From contig JAFRQQ010000015.1 of assembly GCA_017428525.1 (NCBI GenBank), positions 1 through 59,100 of the forward strand: 59,100 bases of DNA, read 5' to 3'. Below, piece by piece: positions 39,472 through 46,779 of this stretch. Each line of letters starts with the position of its first letter. The stretch's first letter is position 1. Position numbers and translations under genes: made by a program. This DNA is from Clostridia bacterium. Lineage in GTDB: Bacteria > Bacillota > Clostridia > Oscillospirales > Acutalibacteraceae. The notes beneath the pieces are model-generated. The model ran no database searches, was not told where the DNA came from, and was given only the letters and a program-made list of their open reading frames with translations.

Positions 39472-39618
39472 TGAAAAACGCATAGCTCCATTTGCTGCGA
39501 CACAAATTGATTTCACAACCATTGTCTGGCATAGGAAATCGGAGCCTGCATTTTTACCGAAAGATAAAAATGCAAGACAACGGCTGCAAATCCGTGATTC
39601 AATTTGTGTCGCAAGGTC
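39472..39618 (-). ncRNA. Structured 5' leader RNA, candidate riboswitch of unknown class
   Basis: Transcription from the promoter at 39619-39647 would begin just before TGCGACACAAATTGA, which pairs perfectly over 15 bp with TCAATTTGTGTCGCA (plus 39599-39613 and 39496-39510). Inside are a second helix CCGTTGTC/GACAATGG (8 pairs), a TCAC/GTGA extension of the outer helix and a 10-bp hairpin TGCATTTTTA/TAAAAATGCA. Downstream, GCTATGCGT can pair with ATGCGTAGC, excluding the terminator that precedes the ribosome-binding site. I find no match to glycine, c-di-GMP, purine, cobalamin, TPP or other consensus motifs I know. A mobile inverted-repeat element is the alternative. Confidence 0.6.
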
Positions 39619-39647
39619 AGTATAGCATACCGCCGTCATATTTGCAA
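39619..39647 (-). promoter_or_regulatory. Promoter of the surface-protein leader
   Basis: Minus-strand TTGCAA (plus 39642-39647) and TATACT (plus 39619-39624), 17-bp spacer, TGC extended -10. Confidence 0.7.
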
Positions 39648-39700
39648 TATGAAAAAAGAGAGCCGTTTTTTCCTTCCGCGCGCTGCCCTCCCGTTTTCAT

Positions 39701-39736
39701 AAAAAACTTCCGGCAGCCCGAAAGCTTGCCGGAAGC
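39701..39736 (-). terminator. purC terminator
   Basis: Minus-strand stem CTTCCGGC/GCCGGAAG followed by TTTTTT. Confidence 0.8.
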
Positions 39737-39762
39737 GCTGTTGTGATTCTGTTCTGTTCCGA

Positions 39763-40476
39763 TTATTCCCCGTCCACCAGACGGCCGATGATTTCCGTAT
39801 AGGCGTCCTCCACGTTGCCCAGGTCGCGGCGGAAGCGGTCCTTATCCAGCTTCTTGCCGGTTTCCGCATCCCAGAAGCGGCAGGTGTCGGGGCTGATCTC
39901 GTCGGCCAGCACGATGGTGCCGTCCGCCAGGCGACCGAATTCCAGCTTGAAATCCACCAGCGTCACGCCGCGCTTTGCCCAGAGCGCACGCAGCACGTCG
40001 TTGACTTTGAAGGCATACTTTTTGATCGTTTCGATCTCTTCCTCCGTGGCCAGCTCCAGCGCCAGCGCGTGATAGTCATTGATCAGCGGATCGCCGAGAT
40101 CGTCGTTTTTATAGGAAAACTCGATGGTGGAGATCTTCAGCGGCGTCCCCTCCGCCACGCCGTAGCGCGCGGAAAACGAACCGGCCGCGATGTTGCGGAT
40201 GATGACCTCCAGCGGCACGATCTGCACATTCTTCACCAGCGTTTCGCGCTCGCTCAGCTCCTGCACAAAATGTGTGGGAACTCCTTCCTTTTCCAGGATC
40301 GCCATCAGATAATTCGTCATGCGGTTGTTGATGACGCCTTTGCCGCCGATGGTGCCGCGCTTCTGGCCGTTGAATGCCGTTGCGTCATCCTTATAGTCCA
40401 CGATCAGCAGTGCGGGATCCTCGGTGCGAAACACCTTTTTCGCCTTGCCTTCATAGATCATTTCCTTTTTTTCCAT
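39763..40476 (-). CDS. purC: SAICAR synthetase (phosphoribosylaminoimidazole-succinocarboxamide synthase)
   Basis: A 237-aa purine-pathway enzyme joining CAIR and aspartate with ATP. Motifs: YEGKAKKVF (nucleotide loop), [30 protein letters not shown] and [13 protein letters not shown]. Full length. The start is ATG 40476 with GGAGG upstream; an in-frame reading toward 40533 runs over the promoter. It stands alone, without other pur genes nearby. Confidence 0.95.
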   Translation of the reverse strand: MEKKEMIYEGKAKKVFRTEDPALLIVDYKDDATAFNGQKRGTIGGKGVINNRMTNYLMAILEKEGVPTHFVQELSERETLVKNVQIVPLEVIIRNIAAGSFSARYGVAEGTPLKISTIEFSYKNDDLGDPLINDYHALALELATEEEIETIKKYAFKVNDVLRALWAKRGVTLVDFKLEFGRLADGTIVLADEISPDTCRFWDAETGKKLDKDRFRRDLGNVEDAYTEIIGRLVDGE

Positions 40477-40503
40477 GCCTGCAGCCTCCCTGCTTTTTTG
40501 CCT

Positions 40504-40533
40504 ATCATACCACTGCAAACCGTGCGCTGTCAA
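40504..40533 (-). promoter_or_regulatory. purC promoter
   Basis: Minus-strand TTGACA (plus 40528-40533) and TATGAT (plus 40504-40509), 18-bp spacer. Confidence 0.7.
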
Positions 40534-40634
40534 GAGCCGCGGGGAATTTCAGCGACAAATCCCGATCTCGCTCGTTTTTTCCGGAAAAAATGCAAAATTC
40601 TTCCGGAAAACCGAAATTTACTGAAAAAAAAGGC

Positions 40635-40663
40635 TTGATATTATCTGTTTTTTATTATATAAT
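40635..40663 (+). promoter_or_regulatory. Promoter of the SRP RNA (and probably dnaX) transcript
   Basis: TTGATA (40635-40640) and TATAAT (40658-40663), 17-bp spacer. Confidence 0.7.
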
Positions 40664-40686
40664 ATAGTATACCAAACGAGCGAATG

Positions 40687-40832
40687 AAGCTTTATTTGGG
40701 TCATGTGGCGTGTGGGTCCTGTGCGACAGAACACCGTGAACCATGTCAGGCGGGTGAACCGAGCAGCATTAAGCGGCCGTTTCTGTGCGCCACAGTTTGC
40801 CTGCCGCCATATGACCGAAATAAAGCTTTTTT
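40687..40832 (+). ncRNA. ffs: Signal recognition particle RNA
   Basis: The apical domain reads GAACCATGTCAGG, CGGGTGAACCG, AGCAGCATTAAGCGG, matching the conserved Firmicutes SRP core (GTCAGG...AGCAGC) with a GUGAA-type apical loop. Outer helices AAGCTTTATTT/AAATAAAGCTT and GGTCAT/ATGACC close the molecule; the last arm runs into TTTTTT, so the basal helix also serves as the terminator. At about 146 nt it is longer than a 4.5S RNA but shorter than the Alu-containing Bacillus form. Position directly before dnaX is the standard Firmicutes order. SRP RNA with Ffh targets membrane proteins. Confidence 0.92.
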
Positions 40833-40855
40833 ATTCTTTTCAGGGAGGTGATCCG

Positions 40856-42457
40856 GTGTATCAGGCGCTCTACCGCAAATGGCGGCCGCAGACCTTTGAC
40901 GATGTTTACGGTCAGCCGCATGTGACCAAAACGCTCAAGAATGAGCTGCAGCGCGGGCGGATCTCCCATGCCTATCTGTTTACCGGCTCGCGCGGCACGG
41001 GCAAAACCTCCTGCGCAAAGATTCTGGCCAAGGCGGTCAACTGCCTGCATCCCGTGGACGGCAATCCCTGCAATGCCTGCGAAATCTGCCGCGGCATCGA
41101 CGGCGGCAGCATCCTCGACGTGATCGAGATCGACGCCGCGAGCAACAACAGCGTCGACAATATCCGCGATCTGCGGGAGGAAGCGAATTTTACGCCGGTC
41201 AACACCACCTACCGCGTTTACATCATCGACGAGGTTCACATGCTGTCCATCGGCGCATTCAACGCGCTGTTGAAAACACTCGAGGAGCCGCCGGCGCATG
41301 TGATCTTTATCCTTGCCACCACCGAAATCCATAAGCTGCCCGCAACGATCCTGTCCCGCTGCCAGCGGTTTGATTTCAAACGCATCGACGCGCAGGAGAT
41401 CACGCGCCGCCTGCAGTATATCGCCGGGCAGGAGCAGATTTCGCTCACCGACGGCGCGGCGCATCTGATCGCCCGCATCGCGGACGGCGGCATGCGCGAC
41501 GCACTCTCCCTCTTTGACCGCTGCCTGGCATCCGGCACGGACATCGACGAAGCGCAGGTTTCCGCCGCGGCCGGCATTGCCGACACGGCCCGGATGTTTG
41601 ATTTTTCCAAAGCGATCGCGGCGCAGGATTTTCCGGCTGCGCTCGCCCTCTGCGCGAAGCTGTATGCCGAAAGCGGCGACGTCAAGAGCATCTGCTCCGA
41701 ATTAACGCTGCATTTTCGCAATCTGCTGATCGCCCGCGTGGTCAAAAACTGCGAAGGCCTGATCATCTGCTCCGCCGAGGAGCTGCAGCAGCTGAAGGAA
41801 CGGGCGGCTTCCGTTTCGCTCTCCCGGCTGCTGGATTGCCTCGCCGTGCTGACCGAAACGGCGGCGACACTGAAAACCGCGGTCAACCAGCGCGTCACAC
41901 TGGAGGCCGCGCTCGTGCGGCTGTGCGCGCTGCAGGGAGCGGACCCTGCCCCCGCGCCGGAGCTCTCCGCGCGTCTGGCTGCGCTGGAAACGGCCGTCGC
42001 CGCGCTTTCCGCCGGGCAGGAGCCGCAGACAAAGGCGCCCGCAGCCGAAGAACCGGAACAGCCGCCGCTGCCGGAAGCGCCTGCTCCCCCGCCGGCCGCG
42101 CAGCAGGCGTCTGCCGCTCCCGTTCCGCCCGCTTCCCCTGCCCTGCCGGACGGTCCGTTTGAAGCCTGGGCGGAAGTGCTGGACAAGCTCAAAACCTACG
42201 ACGTGCCGCTGTTCGGCATTCTGGCCGATACGTCGGCGCAGGTGCGCAGCAGCCGGCTGCTGATCAATTCCGACAATCCGACGCTGTTTGACTTCATCTG
42301 CAAGGATACCCATTCCCGCGCGCTTTCCCGCGCAGTGGCGGAAACGCTGGGCTTCCGCATGAAAATCGCGGTTTCCAATGTGGAAAAACCGAAGGAAGCC
42401 GTCAGCCCGCTGGAAAGAATCAAATCCAAAATTCAGGATTTCAATGAGAATCAATAA
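40856..42457 (+). CDS. dnaX: DNA polymerase III subunits gamma/tau
   Basis: A 533-aa clamp-loader ATPase. The start is GTG 40856 (GTG TAT CAG GCG), with GGGAGGTG at 40843-40850; an in-frame reading from 40703 runs through the SRP RNA and is rejected. N-terminal motifs: YRKWRPQTFDDVYGQ, Walker A GSRGTGKTS, zinc module with CLHPVDGNPCNACEIC, DEVHML, and sensor ATTEIHKLPATILSRCQ. Residues about 360-440 are a Pro/Ala-rich linker, followed by a small C-terminal tau-like domain. It loads the sliding clamp encoded by dnaN nearby. Confidence 0.96.
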   Translation: MYQALYRKWRPQTFDDVYGQPHVTKTLKNELQRGRISHAYLFTGSRGTGKTSCAKILAKAVNCLHPVDGNPCNACEICRGIDGGSILDVIEIDAASNNSVDNIRDLREEANFTPVNTTYRVYIIDEVHMLSIGAFNALLKTLEEPPAHVIFILATTEIHKLPATILSRCQRFDFKRIDAQEITRRLQYIAGQEQISLTDGAAHLIARIADGGMRDALSLFDRCLASGTDIDEAQVSAAAGIADTARMFDFSKAIAAQDFPAALALCAKLYAESGDVKSICSELTLHFRNLLIARVVKNCEGLIICSAEELQQLKERAASVSLSRLLDCLAVLTETAATLKTAVNQRVTLEAALVRLCALQGADPAPAPELSARLAALETAVAALSAGQEPQTKAPAAEEPEQPPLPEAPAPPPAAQQASAAPVPPASPALPDGPFEAWAEVLDKLKTYDVPLFGILADTSAQVRSSRLLINSDNPTLFDFICKDTHSRALSRAVAETLGFRMKIAVSNVEKPKEAVSPLERIKSKIQDFNENQ

Positions 42458-42481
42458 TTCACCGATACGGAGGAACGACTT

Positions 42482-42817
42482 ATGAAAGCACGCATTCCCG
42501 GCGCGCCGCAGGGCGGCAACAATATGATGAAAAAAATCCAGGAGATGCAGGAGAATATGGAACGCGTCCAGAAGGAAGTGGAAGCGTCCGAATTTTCCTC
42601 CTCTGTCGGCGGCGGTACGGTGGAAGTCGTCGTCACCGGCGCGCATGAAGTGACTGCCGTCCATATCAATCCCGAAGTGGTCGATCCCGAGGATGTGGAA
42701 ATGCTGGAAGATCTGATCATTTCCGCCACGAACGAAAGCATCCGCAAGGCGAACGAAGCGATGGAAAAGGGCATGGAGCAGGCCAAGGGCGGCCTGTCGA
42801 TCCCGGGTCTGCTTTGA
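42482..42817 (+). CDS. ybaB: YbaB/EbfC nucleoid-associated protein, copy 1
   Basis: A 111-aa DNA-binding protein usually placed between dnaX and recR. Family features: NMMKKIQEMQENMERVQKEV (helix), the SSVGGGTVEVVVTG beta strand, and NESIRKANEAM...GGLSIPGLL at the end. CGGAGGAACGA precedes the ATG. By my hand alignment it is about 80% identical to copy 2, with an almost identical 3' end, so the duplication is fairly recent or homogenised. This copy is followed by a dead fragment of recR. Confidence 0.93.
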   Translation: MKARIPGAPQGGNNMMKKIQEMQENMERVQKEVEASEFSSSVGGGTVEVVVTGAHEVTAVHINPEVVDPEDVEMLEDLIISATNESIRKANEAMEKGMEQAKGGLSIPGLL

Positions 42818-42849
42818 CGGACGGCTTTACGCCCTCCATCGGCAAATAA
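42817..42849 (+). pseudogene. Relic of the recR 5' end
   Basis: Directly after ybaB copy 1 the sequence reads (ACG)DGFTPS-SIGK-stop when translated. It matches the first residues of intact recR (MDGFTPS...PSIGKK), with the ATG changed to ACG, 39 bp missing between two GCCCTCC repeats, and a TAA replacing the next codon. It shows that the duplicated unit included at least the start of recR. Confidence 0.8.
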
Positions 42850-42957
42850 CGCGGTTTTCCATGCGGAAAAACGAAGAAAGCCACCGACCCACCGGAAATA
42901 CGGAAATCTGAATTCCAGGGTTTTTATTTATAATTAATAATTACGGAGGAACGATTT

Positions 42958-43293
42958 ATGAACGAGCTTTTTCCCGGCGCGCCGCAGGGCGTCGCCAATA
43001 TGATGAAAATGGTCCAGGAAATGCAAGAGAATATGCAGCGCATCCAGCAGGAAGTGGAAGCGACCGAGTTTTCCTCTACGGTCGGCGGCGGCGCCGTTGA
43101 GGTCGTCGTGAACGGCGAGTATGAAGTGACCGCTATCCATATCAATCCCGAAGTGGTCGATCCCGACGATGTGGAAATGCTGGAGGATCTGATCATTTCC
43201 GCCTGCAACGAAAGCATCCGCAAGGCGGGTGAAGCAATGAAAAAAGGCATGGAGCAGGCCAAGGGCGGCCTGTCGATCCCGGGTCTGCTTTGA
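42958..43293 (+). CDS. ybaB: YbaB/EbfC nucleoid-associated protein, copy 2
   Basis: A 111-aa second copy. N-terminal residues differ most from copy 1 (MNELFPGAPQGVANMMKMVQ); the core INPEVVDPDDVEMLEDLIIS and the C-terminus GGLSIPGLL are conserved. The same CGGAGGAACGA leader element precedes it. Its TGA overlaps the recR ATG (TGATG), the arrangement expected of the ancestral operon. Whether the two copies form hetero-dimers cannot be seen. Confidence 0.93.
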   Translation: MNELFPGAPQGVANMMKMVQEMQENMQRIQQEVEATEFSSTVGGGAVEVVVNGEYEVTAIHINPEVVDPDDVEMLEDLIISACNESIRKAGEAMKKGMEQAKGGLSIPGLL

Positions 43294-43892
43294 TGGACGG
43301 CTTCACGCCCTCCCTGGAACGGCTGATCGAGCAGTTCGCCCGTCTGCCCTCCATCGGCAAAAAAAGCGCGCAGCGTCTGGCGTTTCATATGCTCGCCATG
43401 AGCGATCAGGAAGCGCAGCAGTTTACCGATACGATCACGGAAGCCCGGGCAAAGATCCGGCGCTGCGTGTGCTGCTGCAATCTGACAGACAGCGAAACCT
43501 GCAGCATCTGCGCTTCTCCCGCGCGGGACCGGAGCGTGATCTGCGTGGTGGAGGATCCCCGCGACGTGAGCGCCTTTGAACGCACGCATGAATACAACGG
43601 TCTGTATCACGTGCTGCACGGCGTGATCTCGCCGATGAACGACGTGAACCCGGAGGATCTGTGCATCAAAGAGCTGCTGCAGCGTCTGGGCGACGGCACG
43701 GTGCAGGAGGTCATCATGGCCACAAATCCGACCGTGGAGGGTGAAGCGACGGCGATGTATCTCTCCCGCCTGCTCAAGCCCCTGGGCATCCGCGTGACGC
43801 GCCTGGCCTACGGCGTGCCGGTCGGCGCGGATCTGGAATATGCCGACGAATTCACGCTGATCCGCGCGATGGAAGGCCGCCAGACGTTATAA
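43293..43892 (+). CDS. recR: Recombination mediator RecR
   Basis: A 199-aa protein of the RecFOR pathway that loads RecA onto gaps. Helix-hairpin-helix LPSIGKKSAQRLAFHML, zinc finger CVCCCNLTDSETCSIC, Toprim segment VICVVEDPRDVSAFE, and C-terminal GVPVGADLEYADE. The start ATG 43293 overlaps the ybaB stop; TTG 43290 in the same frame is an unlikely alternative. It ends 64 bp before the DnaA-box cluster. No terminator is visible between it and the origin region. Confidence 0.95.
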   Translation: MDGFTPSLERLIEQFARLPSIGKKSAQRLAFHMLAMSDQEAQQFTDTITEARAKIRRCVCCCNLTDSETCSICASPARDRSVICVVEDPRDVSAFERTHEYNGLYHVLHGVISPMNDVNPEDLCIKELLQRLGDGTVQEVIMATNPTVEGEATAMYLSRLLKPLGIRVTRLAYGVPVGADLEYADEFTLIRAMEGRQTL

Positions 43893-44160
43893 ATAATAAA
43901 TAAAAGTACGAATATACATAAAATTTGAATTTATATTCAGATTTTTTGCATGGAGTTTTCCACAAAGTTCTCCACTTTCACTGCACAGCTTCCACTGTTT
44001 CCACACGGCAAAAACAGGGAGGTGGAAGCCAACATTTTTTCCACGTGTCCCTGTGGAAAATTCAGCCGCCGTTTTCCTTGATTTTCAAGGACTTCCGAGG
44101 TTTTCCTACTTTTCCACGTCCCCTACTACTACTACTAAAATATTGCATGTCATATCCTTG
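43893..44160. other. Putative chromosomal replication origin (oriC)
   Basis: A 351-bp gene-free stretch between recR and dnaN. AT-rich left edge (43890-43950), then DnaA-box-like sites related to TTATCCACA: TTTTCCACA 43956-43964, TTCTCCACT 43968-43976, GCTTCCACT 43988-43996, GTTTCCACA 43997-44005, TTTTCCACG 44037-44045, TTTTCCACA on the minus strand 44052-44060, and TTTTCCACG 44110-44118. The last is followed by the GC-rich TCCCC and then five CTA units (44123-44137) and AAAATATT. That order (DnaA box, GC spacer, DnaA-trio) is the basal unwinding arrangement described for Bacillus subtilis. The neighbours dnaN-yaaA-recF support it. Confidence 0.82.
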
Positions 44161-44243
44161 CTTTTTTGCCGCAGACTTCTGTTTTTCTTTCGCTGCGCGG
44201 CAAACCTGCAACCGTTACCTATTTGCATAAGGAGGAAACAAGA

Positions 44244-45368
44244 ATGAGATTGTATTGCGATACGGCAGCGCTGGCGTCCGCCTGCCAGAATGTCTCCCAC
44301 GCGGCGTCGACCAAGACCGCGATTCCCGCGATTGAGGGCATTCTGCTTGTGGCGAAGAATCAGACGCTTTATCTGACCGGCTACGATCTGGAAATGGGCA
44401 TCACGACGTCGATCTCCGCCAATGTGGAGGAGGAAGGCGCGCTGGTCATCAATGCGCATATGTTCAGCGAAACGCTGCGCAAGCTGCCGGCGGATGTGGT
44501 GGCGATCGACAGCGACACGCGCAACATCGCTTCCATTCGCAGCGGCGCGTTTTCCTCCACGCTGATCGGCATTTCCGCGGAAGAATATCCCGAGCTGCCG
44601 GCCGTGATGGGCGGGTATCCCGTGGAGATCGAGCAGACGCTGCTGAAGGATATGATCCGCAAGACGATCTTTTCCGTGGCGGCGAAGGACAGCAAGATCG
44701 TGCACACCGGCATCCGCTTCGAGGTGCGGGAAAATCATCTGCGCCTGATTGCCGTGGACGGCGTGCGTCTGGCCATCCGCAATGAAGAAATCGCTTACGA
44801 CGGCGAGGACCTGACGTTCGTCGTGCCGGCAAAAACGCTTTCCGAGGTCATCAAACTCATGTCGGATGAGGAAGAACCGATCCGCATCGGCGTGGGCAAG
44901 CGGCATATTGAAATCAACGTGGGCAATTACGGCATCATTTCCCGCCTGCTCGACGGTGAATTTCTGAAATATGAATCCGCCATTCCCGACACGGCGAAAA
45001 CCGTGATCACGGTTGATACGCGCCAGCTGATGGACTGCGTGGACCGCACATCGCTGATCATCACCGATAAAATCAAGAGCCCCATCAAGTGTACCTTTGA
45101 GGACAATGAGATCCAGATGTCCTGCATTTCCTCTCTCGGCACCGCGCAGGACCGCATGGAATGCCGGATCGAGGGCGAGGGGCTGACGATCGGCTTCAAC
45201 AATAAATACATGCTTGACGCGCTGCGCAACTGCGAGACGGACGAAGTGAAAATCCTGCTCAGCGGCGCCATCCGGCCGATTCTGATCGTGCCGCACAGCG
45301 GCGACAGCTTCCTGTTTTTAATTCTGCCTGTGAGGTTGAAGAATGAAGATAAAGGTGAAGCGCGTTGA
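44244..45368 (+). CDS. dnaN: DNA polymerase III beta sliding clamp
   Basis: A 374-aa processivity clamp. AAGGAGG at 44229-44235 fixes ATG 44244. Three repeated clamp domains: [18 protein letters not shown] at the start, EYPELPAV and [11 protein letters not shown] in the middle, and the C-terminal [14 protein letters not shown] (peptide-binding pocket region). Normal length. It is the first gene right of the origin; its 3' end overlaps yaaA by 26 bp. Confidence 0.96.
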   Translation: MRLYCDTAALASACQNVSHAASTKTAIPAIEGILLVAKNQTLYLTGYDLEMGITTSISANVEEEGALVINAHMFSETLRKLPADVVAIDSDTRNIASIRSGAFSSTLIGISAEEYPELPAVMGGYPVEIEQTLLKDMIRKTIFSVAAKDSKIVHTGIRFEVRENHLRLIAVDGVRLAIRNEEIAYDGEDLTFVVPAKTLSEVIKLMSDEEEPIRIGVGKRHIEINVGNYGIISRLLDGEFLKYESAIPDTAKTVITVDTRQLMDCVDRTSLIITDKIKSPIKCTFEDNEIQMSCISSLGTAQDRMECRIEGEGLTIGFNNKYMLDALRNCETDEVKILLSGAIRPILIVPHSGDSFLFLILPVRLKNEDKGEAR

Positions 45369-45582
45369 AAAACGCCGCGTAACGAAAAAAATACAAACGG
45401 ATTTTATTAAACTGGACGCGTTTCTGAAGTTGTGCGACGCCGTGCAGACCGGCGGTTACGCCAAACTCGTGGTGCAGGACGGCGCCGTGCGCGTCAACAA
45501 TGAGGTCTGCACCCAGCGCGGACGCAAGCTGCGCCCCGGCGACAGCGTGGAATTTGAAAATGTGATTTATCTTGTGGAGTGA
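45343..45582 (+). CDS. yaaA: S4-domain RNA-binding protein YaaA
   Basis: A 79-aa protein with an S4 RNA-binding fold: [32 protein letters not shown] and [14 protein letters not shown] [14 protein letters not shown]. Found between dnaN and recF in most Firmicutes; a role in ribosome assembly is suggested for the family. The ATG at 45343 gives about 15 extra N-terminal basic residues and a 26-bp overlap with dnaN; a TTG at 45364 would give the usual length. Confidence 0.9.
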   Translation: MKIKVKRVEKRRVTKKIQTDFIKLDAFLKLCDAVQTGGYAKLVVQDGAVRVNNEVCTQRGRKLRPGDSVEFENVIYLVE

Positions 45583-45588
45583 GGCGCG

Positions 45589-46680
45589 ATGTATGTGCAG
45601 GAGCACGCCGCAGAGCGCTTCCGCAATCTTGCGGCGGTCCGAATGACGCCCGATCCGGAAATGAACGTCATTTTCGGAAAAAACGGCCAGGGAAAAACGA
45701 ATCTGATTGAAAGCCTGTGGATGCTCACGGGCTTTTACAGCTTTCGCAGCCATAAAAACGTGCATCTGATCGAGGACGGAGAAAAGGAAGCCGTTATCAC
45801 AGATCAGTTTTTTTCCGGCGGCCGCGGGCAAACCGTGGAAATGCGCATTCAGGCGCGCAAGGAAATCACGCTCAACGGGGTAAAAGAGGCCTCTCCCCGC
45901 GCGATGATGGGGCGGTTTTCCGCAGTTGTTTTCTCCCCGCAGACGCTTTCCGTGGTGCAGGACGGACCTGGCGAGCGCCGCAGGCTGCTGGATATCGCGC
46001 TGAGCCTGATGAAGCCGAATTATGCGCTGCTGTATTCCAATTATAAACGCGCGCTCGATCAGCGCAACGCCCTGCTGCGAAAAGTGGCGGAGCGCCGCTT
46101 TCATGCGGAGGATCTCGCGCCGTGGGACGCGGAGCTGGTCAAGCTCGGCACGCGGATCATTCAGTATCGGCTGCAATATCTGGAAAAGCTGAACGCGGCG
46201 GCGACGGAGATTTATCACGGCATCAGCGGCGGGCACGAAGTGTTTTCATTCTATTATGATTTCCAGCGGGAAGCGGCGGACGAAGCGGCGATCCGTGAAA
46301 AGCTGCAGACCGCGCTCGAGCGTTCCCGCGAGGCCGATCTGAAGCGGCTTTATACGAATGTCGGCCCGCATGCGGACGATCTGGTGCTGCAGCTTGACGG
46401 GCGCGACGCCCGCGTTTACGGCTCGCAGGGGCAGCAGCGTTCCTGCGCGCTCGCGCTCAAGCTCGGCGAGGCGTCGGTGATCCGCGATGTGACGGGCGAA
46501 TGCCCGATCGTTCTGCTCGACGACGTGATGAGCGAGCTGGACGAGGGTCGGCAGACCTTTATTCTGAATTTTCTGGACGCCTGGCAGGTGTTCGTGACCT
46601 GCTGCGATCCCTCTCAGCTGCAGCGGGCGGGGCGCGGCAAAACCTTTGAAATTGAAAACGGTATGCTGATGGAACGGTAA
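45589..46680 (+). CDS. recF: DNA replication and repair protein RecF
   Basis: A 363-aa SMC-like ATPase that works with RecO and RecR at gaps. Walker A GKNGQGKT (near residue 30), ABC signature YGSQGQQRSCALALKL and Walker B PIVLLDDVMSELD. Six bp after yaaA. In most relatives gyrB/gyrA follow; here a terminator and an unrelated flavoprotein gene follow instead. Confidence 0.95.
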   Translation: MYVQEHAAERFRNLAAVRMTPDPEMNVIFGKNGQGKTNLIESLWMLTGFYSFRSHKNVHLIEDGEKEAVITDQFFSGGRGQTVEMRIQARKEITLNGVKEASPRAMMGRFSAVVFSPQTLSVVQDGPGERRRLLDIALSLMKPNYALLYSNYKRALDQRNALLRKVAERRFHAEDLAPWDAELVKLGTRIIQYRLQYLEKLNAAATEIYHGISGGHEVFSFYYDFQREAADEAAIREKLQTALERSREADLKRLYTNVGPHADDLVLQLDGRDARVYGSQGQQRSCALALKLGEASVIRDVTGECPIVLLDDVMSELDEGRQTFILNFLDAWQVFVTCCDPSQLQRAGRGKTFEIENGMLMER

Positions 46681-46715
46681 AAGCGTTTGCGGCAGGCGGC
46701 TTCAAACGCTTTTTC
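46681..46715 (+). terminator. Terminator after recF
   Basis: Stem AAGCGTTTG/CAAACGCTT followed by TTTTCC. Confidence 0.78.
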
Positions 46716-46779
46716 CGGTTTTTTGCTTTTCATTTATTTTCATTTTTGATAGAATCCATTCGAAACGGAGGGAAAAACG

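Noticed and set aside
39481..39640. c-di-GMP, glycine, purine, cobalamin or TPP riboswitch in the surface-protein leader
   Set aside because: None of the conserved sequence blocks of those classes is present, so the leader is left unassigned.
40703..40855. Longer dnaX reading starting within the SRP RNA region
   Set aside because: The first 51 codons translate the SRP RNA; GTG 40856 has a strong ribosome-binding site and gives the standard DnaX N-terminus.
44123..44137. CTA repeat as a simple microsatellite
   Set aside because: Its exact placement after a DnaA box and GC-rich spacer, next to AT-rich DNA and dnaN, fits a DnaA-trio better than random trinucleotide slippage.
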